This document shows, in pieces, positions 38,780 through 46,451 of a DNA stretch of 64,000 nucleotides (positions are counted from its first letter, which is position 1; every line of letters starts with the position of its first letter). The DNA is from an uncultured Bradyrhizobium sp. (GTDB lineage Bacteria; Pseudomonadota; Alphaproteobacteria; Rhizobiales; Xanthobacteraceae): NCBI RefSeq assembly GCF_936928535.1, contig NZ_CAKZHY010000167.1, positions 1-64,000 of the forward strand, in the 5' to 3' direction. The notes beneath the pieces are model-generated. The model searched no databases. It saw nothing but the letters and a program-made list of their open reading frames with translations, and was not told where the DNA came from. A program made the translations under genes and the position numbers.

Positions 38780-40168
38780 TCAGGTCCGGGCTGCGACAGC
38801 GCTGTGCGCTGCGGCTGCACGCTGCCGATCATAGTCGGCCCGCGCGATCGGAACGGCTGCGGGATTGCCGAGATCGTCGATATGGATGCGATAGGTTTCC
38901 CGGGCCGTGACGGCTGCCAGCGCCGCGATAACAGTGATGCCGAAGGCGATCGCCCCCACTGTCGTCGGGATGTTGGCTGAGCCGGGAGGCGCCACCGTCG
39001 CGAACAGGGCCGGAAGCAGCGCGGTGATGGTGGTGCCGATGTTCTGCGAGATCGCCATCGCCGACACGCGGGTGCGGGTCGGAAACAACTCCGGATAAAA
39101 GCTCGGGAAGATCGCGTTGTAGCCCTGATAGACCACACCCCACATCAACAACGATAGCACGATGGCCAGCGGCACGCTTCTGATGCTGATGGCATAGAGA
39201 TAGAAGATAGCGAGCAAGCCGGAGAGCAGCGCGCCGACGACGATGGGGGGCTTGCGGCCGACCTTGTCGGAGAGATTGCCGACGAAGGGAATGACGAATA
39301 TGGCCAGCATGTTTCCGAGGACCGGGATCCAAAGATAGACGTCCTTGGCAAAGCCGATGCCGTAGGCCGGCTGCACCGCGTAGGCGGCACCGAAGATGGT
39401 CGCAACCACGGGAATGACGTTCATCAGCGCCATGCAGATCACCCTGAGCATGTCGGGCCAATTCAGCTTGATGGCCTGGACGATGGGCGACCGCGGCGTT
39501 TCTCCCCGCCGGTCCTCGCGGGCAAAGGCAGGGGTTTCGTCGACTTCGCGGCGGATGATGTAGCCTGCGACGATGACGAAGAAACTGAGCAGGAAGGGGA
39601 TACGCCAGCCCCAGCTGTTGAAGGCGTCGGTCGGCATATAGGCCGCCAGCGGCAGGAAGACGGCTGCCGCCAGAATCTGTCCGGCTTGCACGCCCTGAAG
39701 GGCAAAGCTCGCGAAGAAACCGCGGCGACCGAACGGCGAGTGCTCCAGGATCATCGAGCTCGCGCCGGAGATTTCACCGGCAACGGCAAATCCCTGGATC
39801 AGGCGAAGGATGACCAGCAGGATCGGCGCGAGGATACCGACCTGCTGATAGGTCGGCAGGATGCCCACCGCCATGGTCGAGATGCCCATCAGGAACATGC
39901 AGACGATCAGAACTGTCTTGCGCCCGTGGGTGTCGCCCCAATGCCCGAGCACGAAGGCGCCGATCGGGCGGGCCACATAGCCTACACCATAGGTCGCCAG
40001 CGAGGCGACGATGGCGACGGTCGGATTTTCAGACGGAAAGAAGATCTGCGGGAAGATCAGCGACGCGGCGGTCGCGTAGATGAAGAAGTCATAATATTCG
40101 AGAGCCGACCCGATCCAGCCACTCGCAGCGGCCTTCCTCGACTGGCTCAGTTGATGGATTGCGGTCAT
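38780..40168 (-). CDS. MHS-type MFS metabolite:H+ symporter
   Basis: 462 aa from the ATG at 40166-40168 with GGAGG upstream. Metabolite:H+ symporters import organic acids or osmolytes such as dicarboxylates, shikimate or betaine. Signatures: ASGWIGSALEYYDFFIYATAASLIFPQIFFP at the start, GHWGDTHGRKTVL between helices 2 and 3, and VRPIG-like VARPIGAFVLG. Located upstream of BKACE, MFS and CoA-transferase genes on the same strand, it probably imports the substrate of that pathway. Confidence 0.88.
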   Translation of the reverse strand: MTAIHQLSQSRKAAASGWIGSALEYYDFFIYATAASLIFPQIFFPSENPTVAIVASLATYGVGYVARPIGAFVLGHWGDTHGRKTVLIVCMFLMGISTMAVGILPTYQQVGILAPILLVILRLIQGFAVAGEISGASSMILEHSPFGRRGFFASFALQGVQAGQILAAAVFLPLAAYMPTDAFNSWGWRIPFLLSFFVIVAGYIIRREVDETPAFAREDRRGETPRSPIVQAIKLNWPDMLRVICMALMNVIPVVATIFGAAYAVQPAYGIGFAKDVYLWIPVLGNMLAIFVIPFVGNLSDKVGRKPPIVVGALLSGLLAIFYLYAISIRSVPLAIVLSLLMWGVVYQGYNAIFPSFYPELFPTRTRVSAMAISQNIGTTITALLPALFATVAPPGSANIPTTVGAIAFGITVIAALAAVTARETYRIHIDDLGNPAAVPIARADYDRQRAAAAHSAVAART

Positions 40169-40351
40169 CCTGGGAGTCCTCCACATTGGTTGCTGGCGTC
40201 CCGTGGGCGGGCTTCTTGGAAGAAACTGGGCAGCATTTTCCGCGCGCTGTGCGGACGCTCCGCACGCGTTTGTCACTGCCGATGCGTATTTGATTGGCGC
40301 GACAATAGGCTTTCGCCGGGCTAACACAATTACCCAGTTATGCGATAAACC

Positions 40352-40364
40352 TAACACGATGTTA
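40352..40364. promoter_or_regulatory. TAACA-N3-TGTTA dyad upstream of the MHS gene
   Basis: A perfect 5+5 dyad (TAACA CGA TGTTA) in the AT-rich part of the 226-bp gap between the transporter and the nrtR-like gene, with a further TAACA half-site about 30 bp away. A regulator site for the transporter is plausible; no promoter was fixed. Confidence 0.4.
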
Positions 40365-40394
40365 TCCGGGCTCGGGCGACCCGGGCGGCGGCAT

Positions 40395-41123
40395 TCACTC
40401 CGGCGGATTGAAGGTCCGTACGAAATACACCGGCTCGCTGTTCTTCTTCAGGCGATAGAGCTGCGCCGGCCGGTTCGGTCCGCGCCGCATCTTCGCGACC
40501 GGCTCGATCATGTCGGCCGACAGGATCCTTGTGCGGAAGGCGCTCTTCTCGAGTGGACGGTCGAGCACGATCTCGTAGACGCGCTGCAGGTCGGGCAGCG
40601 TGAATTCCGCGGGCATCAGATAGGCGGGCAGCGAGGTGTATTCCACCTTGTTGCGCAGGCGCTGGATCGCGCTGGCCAGGATCTCGCCGTGATCGAAGGC
40701 GAGCTTCTCCCTGAGCTTGCCGTCTCGAATTGGAAGCCAGCGCGCATCGGACGTCAGCGTGCTCGCGTCGGCCAGGATCAGTGCGAAATAGGCGTGGGTT
40801 GCCGACCAGCCACGCGGATCGCGCGAGGCACTTCCCCAGCTTCCAAGCTGCTCCAGATAAGGGCTGGTGACCCCCGTCTTCTCCTTCAGCTTGCGCGCCG
40901 CACAGGCGGCGAGGTCGCGATCCCTGGCGATGTCGACGAAGCCGCCCGGCAGCGCCAGGCTGAGCGGAAACGGTTCGCCCTCACCGGCCGGACGCTGCAC
41001 CAGCAGCACCTGAAGCTTGTCATCGAGAATCGAAAAGATCACGACGTCGACCGTGGTCAGGGGCCGCGGGAAATCCAATTGCCCTGATTTTACAGCCCCT
41101 TGGGCCCGAACCTCGCCCGCCAT
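40395..41123 (-). CDS. nrtR: NrtR-type regulator (Nudix domain plus winged HTH)
   Basis: 242 aa from the ATG at 41121-41123 (GGGGAGG upstream). The N-terminal ~150 residues are a Nudix fold with box GGFVDIARDRDLAACAARKLKEKTG. The catalytic REUxEE is here RKLKEK, so hydrolysis is probably lost and the domain serves as ligand sensor, as in NrtR regulators that bind ADP-ribose. The C-terminal part (KVEYTSLPAYLMPAEFTLPDLQRVYEIVL) is the winged HTH. It diverges from Band-7 and NAD-kinase-like genes, a partnership known for NrtR regulons. Confidence 0.88.
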   Translation of the reverse strand: MAGEVRAQGAVKSGQLDFPRPLTTVDVVIFSILDDKLQVLLVQRPAGEGEPFPLSLALPGGFVDIARDRDLAACAARKLKEKTGVTSPYLEQLGSWGSASRDPRGWSATHAYFALILADASTLTSDARWLPIRDGKLREKLAFDHGEILASAIQRLRNKVEYTSLPAYLMPAEFTLPDLQRVYEIVLDRPLEKSAFRTRILSADMIEPVAKMRRGPNRPAQLYRLKKNSEPVYFVRTFNPPE

Positions 41124-41146
41124 CAGCGGCCTCCCCTGTTTCGGCC

Positions 41147-41174
41147 TTGACAGTAGCATAGTTAGTTGTACAGT
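41147..41174 (+). promoter_or_regulatory. Probable promoter of the Band-7/NAD-kinase-like operon
   Basis: TTGACA at 41147-41152 and TACAGT at 41169-41174 with a 16-bp spacer. The -10 element lies inside the first of the two operator copies, so a bound repressor would occlude it. Confidence 0.5.
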
Positions 41175-41204
41175 CCAACTTACTTAGTTGCTCAGACCAA
41201 CTTA
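41162..41204. promoter_or_regulatory. Tandem NrtR-type operators
   Basis: Two copies of TTAGTTG-N7-CAACTTA at 41162-41182 and 41184-41204, their starts 22 bp apart (two helical turns). Each is a dyad with AGTTG/CAACT arms, and the central CAG is shared. They sit in the 100-bp space between the divergent nrtR-like and Band-7 genes. Confidence 0.85.
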
Positions 41205-41223
41205 TAGCCGCAGGAGGCAAGCC

Positions 41224-42267
41224 ATGTTCGGCATCCGATTCGTCAAGGCCCAACCCACCACCTATCTGATGAAGTACCGCGCCGGCGCTGTTGTCGCCGA
41301 GGGCACCGGCCTCTCCGCGTTCTATTACGCGCCGGTGACCACACTCGTCGCCGTGCCTGTCGGCAGCCGCGACGCCTCCTTCATCTTCCAACAGATCGCG
41401 CGCGACTTTCAGACCCTCACCGTGCAAGGCCACGTCACCTACCGCGTCAGCGAGCCGAAGAAGGCGGCCTCGATGCTCAACTTCACGCTCAAGCCCGACG
41501 GCAAGACCTATGAGAGCGACGATCCCGAGAAGCTGCCGGAACGCATTCTCGGCACGGTCGAGGTGCTGGCGCAGCAGGCGATCAAGGAGCTGACGCTGAA
41601 GGACGCGCTGCAAGCCTCCGACCGCATCGCCGACTTCATCGCGGGCGGTCTGCGGGGACGCGCCGACATCGACGCCCTTGGCCTGGAAATCCTGGGCGTG
41701 TCGATCCGCGGCATCAAGCCGACGCCCGACACTGCGAAGGCGCTCGAGGCGCAGGCGCGCGAAGCGATCTTGAAGACCGCGGACGAAGCGATCTTCGCAA
41801 GGCGCAATTTCGCGGTCGAGCAGGAGCGCGCCATTCGCGAGAGCGAGCTCGACACCGAGATCGCGGTCGAGCAGAAGAAGCGCTCCATCCGCGAGACCCA
41901 GATGGACGCCGAGGCGAGCGTTGCCGCCAAGCGCAACGAGCTGCGCGAGGCCGGCATGGCCGCCGACATCGTGCTGGAAGGCAAGCGCAAGGATTTCGTC
42001 GGGCTCAACGCCGAGAACACCCGCACGCTGGCCGACGCCGAGGCCTATCGCGTCGGCGCGCTGATGAAGATTTTCGAGGGCGTCGACACTCGCGTGATCC
42101 AGGCGCTCGCAGCCGCAGGCATGCAGCCGGGCCAGCTGATCGCGCAGGCCTTCTCCGGCATCGCCGAGAAGGCCGAGAAGATCGGCCAGCTCAACGTCTC
42201 GCCCGATCTGCTCAGCCAGTTGATCGAGAAGCCGAAGCCGGAGGCCGCCAATGCCCGCCGCCAATGA
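41224..42267 (+). CDS. SPFH/Band-7 domain protein, NrtR-regulated type
   Basis: 347 aa from the ATG at 41224 with AGGAGG 7 nt upstream. The SPFH (stomatin/prohibitin) domain fills about residues 20-190. The rest is a long charged helix rich in Glu, Arg and Ala (EQERAIRESELDTEIAVEQKKRSIRE), likely a coiled coil. There is no clear transmembrane helix at the N-terminus. A Band-7 protein with a PpnK-like partner under NrtR control is a recurring arrangement in proteobacteria, with unknown biochemical role, presumably tied to NAD or ADP-ribose levels. The next gene overlaps by 17 nt. Confidence 0.85.
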   Translation: MFGIRFVKAQPTTYLMKYRAGAVVAEGTGLSAFYYAPVTTLVAVPVGSRDASFIFQQIARDFQTLTVQGHVTYRVSEPKKAASMLNFTLKPDGKTYESDDPEKLPERILGTVEVLAQQAIKELTLKDALQASDRIADFIAGGLRGRADIDALGLEILGVSIRGIKPTPDTAKALEAQAREAILKTADEAIFARRNFAVEQERAIRESELDTEIAVEQKKRSIRETQMDAEASVAAKRNELREAGMAADIVLEGKRKDFVGLNAENTRTLADAEAYRVGALMKIFEGVDTRVIQALAAAGMQPGQLIAQAFSGIAEKAEKIGQLNVSPDLLSQLIEKPKPEAANARRQ

Positions 42268-43186
42268 CCGCAAGATCGTGCTGGTGACCCGCAAGACCAG
42301 ACTGCAAGACCTGGTTGCGCGTTACCTGACGGCGGCGCAGGCGCGCTTCTATGTCGAGCATCTCGGCGCCGACTTCAGCGACTACGAGCGTGAGCACGAG
42401 ATCTATCATGCGCAGCGGCATGCGACGGTTCAGGTGCTGGAGCAATGGGGACGCTATCAGGTAATCGAGCGCACTTTCCTGCCGAACTTCATCTTCGCCC
42501 CAAACGACATCGTCGTCGCGCTCGGCCAGGACGGCGTCGTCGCCAACACGATGAAATATCTCGACGACCATCCGTTGATCGGGCTCAACCCGGATCCCGC
42601 GCGTTACGACGGCATTCTCCTGCCGTTCGCGCCGCGCGACCTCGCAAAGCTGCTGCCGGACGTCGCCGCCGACAAGCGCGACAGCCAGGCCGTGACGATG
42701 GCGGAAGCGAGGCTCAGCGATGGCCAGGTGCTGCATGCTGTGAACGATCTCTTCATCGGCGCCCGCACGCATGTCTCGGCGATCTACGAGATCGCGGCCG
42801 GCGGAACGACAGAGCGGCAATCCTCGAGCGGGCTGATCGTCTCGACGGGGCTGGGATCGACCGCCTGGTTCAAGAGTATCGTCACCGGCTCGCTTGCAAT
42901 CGCCGGCAGCTTTGGCCAGCCGCCCGCGCTGGCGGGCTACGAGGCCCTGCCTTGGGACGCCCCCGAGCTGCGCTTCGCCGTCCGCGAGCCCTTCCCAAGC
43001 CGGCACTCGCAGACAAGTCTCGTCTGCGGTCGGCTGGCATCCGAGGAACAGCTGTGCATACGTTCTCTGATGGCAGAGAACGGCGTGATCTTCAGCGACG
43101 GCGTCGAAGCCGATCGCCTCGACTTTAACGCGGGCGCCGAAGCCACGATCGGGATCGCAAAGCGACGCGGCCGGCTGATCGTGTGA
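42251..43186 (+). CDS. PpnK-type NAD-kinase-like protein, NrtR-regulated type
   Basis: 311 aa. It resembles ATP-NAD kinases: VVALGQDGVVANTMKYLDDHPLIGLNPDP replaces the usual GGDGT-containing motif (GQDGV here), and SSGLIVSTGLGSTAWFKSI matches the second NAD-binding block. Changes in the GGDGT motif suggest altered or lost kinase activity. It starts within the Band-7 gene (17-nt overlap), so the two are co-translated. The housekeeping NAD kinase must be elsewhere. Confidence 0.82.
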   Translation: MPAANDRKIVLVTRKTRLQDLVARYLTAAQARFYVEHLGADFSDYEREHEIYHAQRHATVQVLEQWGRYQVIERTFLPNFIFAPNDIVVALGQDGVVANTMKYLDDHPLIGLNPDPARYDGILLPFAPRDLAKLLPDVAADKRDSQAVTMAEARLSDGQVLHAVNDLFIGARTHVSAIYEIAAGGTTERQSSSGLIVSTGLGSTAWFKSIVTGSLAIAGSFGQPPALAGYEALPWDAPELRFAVREPFPSRHSQTSLVCGRLASEEQLCIRSLMAENGVIFSDGVEADRLDFNAGAEATIGIAKRRGRLIV

Positions 43187-43191
43187 GGAAG

Positions 43192-43395
43192 CTAGATCCC
43201 GAGCGCGTTCTCGCCCGCTTCGCGGCCGGGCACGGTGACATGGACTTCGTGGCCCTCGCGTAGCGCCAGTGACGCTGCGGCGACCGCAGACTCGAACGCG
43301 GCTTCCTTGGTCGCGTATCTGCTCTTGATGTTGCCGTCGTGAAGCACGCCCCACTCGTCCTGGACCGGTACGATCGCATATTGGGCAAGGCCCAT
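43192..43395 (-). CDS. Small DUF2188-like protein
   Basis: 67 aa from the ATG at 43393-43395 (AGGAG 7 nt upstream; the ATG just before it is an alternative). The pattern YAIVPVQDEWGVLHDGNIKSRYATKEAAFESAVAAA followed by GHEVHVTVPGRE looks like a DUF2188 domain. Function unknown. It is convergent with the NAD-kinase-like gene, 6 bp apart. Confidence 0.6.
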   Translation of the reverse strand: MGLAQYAIVPVQDEWGVLHDGNIKSRYATKEAAFESAVAAASLALREGHEVHVTVPGREAGENALGI

Positions 43396-43424
43396 CATCC
43401 CTCTCCTCTCGCTGCGCAGCTTGC

Positions 43425-44759
43425 CTATCGTTGCGTGACCTGCGGATGCGCCGCCGTCACCCGCCATACCGTGTTGCCGCTGTCGTCGGCGACCAGCAGC
43501 GCGCCTGATTTGTCGATGGCGACGCCGACGGGGCGGCCGCGCGCCTGGTTGTCGCTGGTGAGAAAGCCCGTGACGACGTCCTGTGCCGGCCCGCTCGGCT
43601 TGCCGTCCGTGAATGGCACGTAGACAACCTTGTAGCCATTCAGCACCTGCCGGTTCCAGCTGCCGTGCTCGCCGACAAAAGCGCCATTGCGATAGGCATC
43701 CGGCAGGCTGCTGCCGCTGGAGAACGCAAGCCCGAGCGGGGCGACATGCGAGCTCAGCGCGTAATCCGGCACGATGGCCTTTTCCACGAGATCCGGCCGC
43801 TGCGGCTTGACGCGGGGATCGACGTGCTGGCCGTAATAGCTGTAGGGCCAGCCGTAGAAGGCGCCGTCCTTCACCGAGGTCATGTAATCGGGCACGAGAT
43901 CAGGCCCGAGCTCGTCGCGCTCGTTCACCACCGTCCACAGCGCGTGGGTCTGTGGCTCGAAGCTGAGGCCGTTCGGATTTCGCAGGCCGCTGGCAAAGAT
44001 CCGCCAGCGGCCACTGGCGCGATCGACCTCGAGGATGTCGGCGCGATTGTGCTCGGCCTCCATGCCGTTCTCGGTAATGTTGCTGTTGGAGCCGACCCCG
44101 ACATAGAGCTTTGAACCGTCAGGACTCGCGACCAGGCTCTTGGTCCAGTGGTGATCGATCGGGCCGCCCGGCAACGGCGTCAGCACCGTGCCGGGCGCGG
44201 TGATCTTGGTGTCGCCTTCGGCATAGGGATATTTCACGATCGCGTCGGTGTTGGCGACATAGAGGTCGTTGCCGACCAGCGCGACGCCGAACGGCGAATT
44301 GAGGTGGTCGAGGAAGACGCTCTGCGTATCCGGCATGCCGTCGCCATTGCTGTCTCGCAGCAGCGTGATGCGATTGCTGGGTCCGGTGTCGCCGCCTGAG
44401 GTCGCCCAGGATTCGATGTAGCCCATCACGATCTCCTTGGGCCGCTTGATCGCGGCAGCCTTCGGTGCCTTGGATTCCACCACCAGCACGTCGCCATTGG
44501 GGAGAACATAGAGCGAGCGCGGATGCTGCAGGCCGGTGGCGAACGCCTTGGCCTGCAAACCCTGCGCAACCGCAGGCGTCTCGTCCTTCTTCCAGCCGAT
44601 GATGCGGGCGATATGCATCGGCGGCAGCAGATATTGCTGGATATCGGGGAGCACAGGATTGGCGCCGATCTGCGCCTTGGGATCGCCGCTGCCGTCATCG
44701 CAACCAGCGAGAAGGCCGAGTAGCGCGCACAACAGCACGGGCGTAAGCACAGATTTCAT
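43425..44759 (-). CDS. Sorbosone-dehydrogenase-type sugar dehydrogenase lipoprotein
   Basis: 444 aa from the ATG at 44757-44759. A lipoprotein signal peptide ends in LLGLLAGC, so the protein is probably anchored at the periplasmic face. The remainder is a six-bladed beta-propeller of the glucose/sorbosone dehydrogenase (GSDH) type with FATGLQHPRSLYVLPNGDVLVVES, FASGLRNPNGLSFEP and FVGEHGSWNR. Such enzymes oxidise sugars, often with PQQ. Its ATG overlaps the stop of the DUF2231 gene (ATGA), a translational coupling typical of electron-transfer pairs. Confidence 0.88.
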   Translation of the reverse strand: MKSVLTPVLLCALLGLLAGCDDGSGDPKAQIGANPVLPDIQQYLLPPMHIARIIGWKKDETPAVAQGLQAKAFATGLQHPRSLYVLPNGDVLVVESKAPKAAAIKRPKEIVMGYIESWATSGGDTGPSNRITLLRDSNGDGMPDTQSVFLDHLNSPFGVALVGNDLYVANTDAIVKYPYAEGDTKITAPGTVLTPLPGGPIDHHWTKSLVASPDGSKLYVGVGSNSNITENGMEAEHNRADILEVDRASGRWRIFASGLRNPNGLSFEPQTHALWTVVNERDELGPDLVPDYMTSVKDGAFYGWPYSYYGQHVDPRVKPQRPDLVEKAIVPDYALSSHVAPLGLAFSSGSSLPDAYRNGAFVGEHGSWNRQVLNGYKVVYVPFTDGKPSGPAQDVVTGFLTSDNQARGRPVGVAIDKSGALLVADDSGNTVWRVTAAHPQVTQR

Positions 44760-45208
44760 CGCGCAACTCCTACACCGTGGCGGTACACCATGGCCCATCC
44801 GAGCCAGCCGGTGACGGGCAGGATCAGCACGGTGAGCACCGAGAGAACGAGCCCCCACGGCCACACCGAGGTCCAGGCGTCACGCGTGTGGATCAGCAGA
44901 TTGATGATGGCGAGGATCATCGCCACGACATTGCCGATCAGGTGCGGCCAGGCGGGCGTCTGCGCGCGCACCAGGCGATTGCCGAGGAAATCCGTCAGTC
45001 CGGCGATGCCGGCCAGCACACCGAAGATGACACCGGCGAGCAACAGCCAGGCGGAGAAATCCGCCCACATGATCTCGGCAGAGACGAGATAGGCGATGTC
45101 GGTCAGCAGCGCGCCGATGAAGCACGCGATCGGGATCGGTACCAGCATCGGATGAATGGGATGGCCGGCGATTTGCGCTGTCGAGCGCACGCGCACGATG
45201 TCTTGCAC
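44756..45208 (-). CDS. DUF2231 membrane protein
   Basis: 150 aa from the GTG at 45206-45208; a TTG at 45242-45244 is an alternative. Four transmembrane helices; the family motif AGHPIHPMLVPIPIACFIGALLTDIAYL is at the N-terminus, and further conserved His residues could suit haem or metal binding. It is the first gene of a pair with the sorbosone dehydrogenase-like lipoprotein (overlapping stop/start) and may serve as its membrane electron acceptor, which is inference. Confidence 0.8.
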   Translation of the reverse strand: MQDIVRVRSTAQIAGHPIHPMLVPIPIACFIGALLTDIAYLVSAEIMWADFSAWLLLAGVIFGVLAGIAGLTDFLGNRLVRAQTPAWPHLIGNVVAMILAIINLLIHTRDAWTSVWPWGLVLSVLTVLILPVTGWLGWAMVYRHGVGVAR

Positions 45209-45266
45209 GGTAGGTCTCGCATGTCGCCCTGCCCATGCGGCCAACTCGTGCTTGCGATGATGGTTC

Positions 45267-46247
45267 CTAAGGCTGCGCCGGAACCAGCAGGGTCGCCTGA
45301 TACGCCTCGTAGGCGCGCTTCAAGCCGTCGTGAAGCGAGGTCGTCGCGCGCCAGCCGAGCTTGTCGAGCCTGCTGACATCGAGCAGCTTGCGCGGCGTGC
45401 CGTCGGGGCGCGAGGTGTCGACACTGATCTCGCCGTGATAGCCGACGATCCCGGCGACGACGCGCGCGAACTCGGCGATGGCGATGTCCTCGCCGGTGCC
45501 GATGTTGATGAGGTCGCTGCCTGAATAGGTCTTCATCAGATGCACGCAGGCATCCGCCATATCGTCGACGTAGAGGAACTCGCGTCGCGGCGTCCCCGTG
45601 CCCCAGACGACGACGCTCTTGGCGCCAGACAGTTTCGCCTCGTGGAAGCGCCGGATCAGGGCGGCGACGACATGGCTCAACTCAGGATGATAATTATCGC
45701 CGGGGCCGTAAAGATTGGTCGGCATCACGCTGAAGAAGTCGCTACCGTACTGGCTGCGATAGGCCTCAGCCATCTTGATGCCCGCAATCTTGGCGATCGC
45801 ATATGGCTCGTTGGTCGGCTCCAGCGGACCGGTGAGCACGGCATCCTCATGCAGCGGCTGCGGTGCCAGTTTCGGATAGATGCAGGACGAGCCCAGGAAC
45901 ATCAGCTTCTCGGCGCCGTTTTGATGCGCCGCCTCGATCACATTGGCGGCGATCGCGATGTTGTCGTAAATGAATTCGGCCCGCAGCGTGTTGTTGGCGA
46001 CAATGCCGCCGACCGTGGCCGCGGCGAGGAAAACCACCTGCGGCCGAACGCGCGCGAACCAATCGAATACGGCGGCCTGGTTGCAGAGATCGACCTCGCG
46101 CCGGTCCACGGTGACGAGATTCACATCCTCCCGCGCCAGCCGGCGCACGATCGCGCTGCCGACCATACCGCGATGGCCGGCGACGTAGACGCTTTTGCCC
46201 TTCAGCTCAAACGGTACGCTTGCCATGGACGACATCCCGTTTGGCAT
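45267..46247 (-). CDS. fcl: GDP-L-fucose synthase
   Basis: NADP-dependent epimerase/reductase of the extended SDR type, 326 aa (ATGs at 46247, 46235 and 46226 are possible starts). It converts GDP-4-keto-6-deoxymannose to GDP-L-fucose. Cofactor loop VAGHRGMVGSAIVRRL, catalytic Ser in FLGSSCIYPKLAPQP and YxxxK in NEPYAIAKIAG are all intact, as is NLYGPGDNYHPELSHVVAALIRRFHEA. The partner gene gmd, normally adjacent, survives only as a fragment just upstream. Confidence 0.93.
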   Translation of the reverse strand: MPNGMSSMASVPFELKGKSVYVAGHRGMVGSAIVRRLAREDVNLVTVDRREVDLCNQAAVFDWFARVRPQVVFLAAATVGGIVANNTLRAEFIYDNIAIAANVIEAAHQNGAEKLMFLGSSCIYPKLAPQPLHEDAVLTGPLEPTNEPYAIAKIAGIKMAEAYRSQYGSDFFSVMPTNLYGPGDNYHPELSHVVAALIRRFHEAKLSGAKSVVVWGTGTPRREFLYVDDMADACVHLMKTYSGSDLINIGTGEDIAIAEFARVVAGIVGYHGEISVDTSRPDGTPRKLLDVSRLDKLGWRATTSLHDGLKRAYEAYQATLLVPAQP

Positions 46248-46370
46248 CAGTCAGATCGCTCGCCATCATCTCCTCGACGAGCTGCGCAGAGGTGCGCTTG
46301 TGCTTCCAGCCGAGCCTTGCTGGAATCGCCGACGAAAACCTGCCCTTCTTTGACATATCAGTCGCTGGGG
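46207..46370 (-). pseudogene. gmd (GDP-mannose 4,6-dehydratase) C-terminal remnant
   Basis: Reading on the minus strand, one frame gives VKEGQVFVGDSSKAR and the next frame continues LGWKHKRTSAQLVEEMMASDL to a TGA at 46207-46209. Together they match the C-terminal GD-SKA-LGW-K pattern of Gmd; about 5 nt (one copy of CTCGG) seem lost at the frame switch. There is no trace of the rest of gmd. The fragment overlaps the fcl start, as gmd and fcl often do. It marks an old deletion between the fucose genes and the ABC-transporter operon. Confidence 0.7.
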
Positions 46371-46384
46371 TCAACCTCACAGAC

Positions 46385-46411
46385 ACGCCCCGGGCTGGTT
46401 TCCCGGGGCGT
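46385..46411 (-). terminator. Strong hairpin after the sugar ABC operon
   Basis: ACGCCCCGGG (46385-46394) pairs perfectly with CCCGGGGCGT (46402-46411), loop 7 nt, about 40 nt downstream of the binding-protein gene. No T-run follows, so termination may need Rho. Confidence 0.6.
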
Positions 46412-46451
46412 CCTGCTCGAATTGGCCAATGGCAACAATAATTGCGCGATG

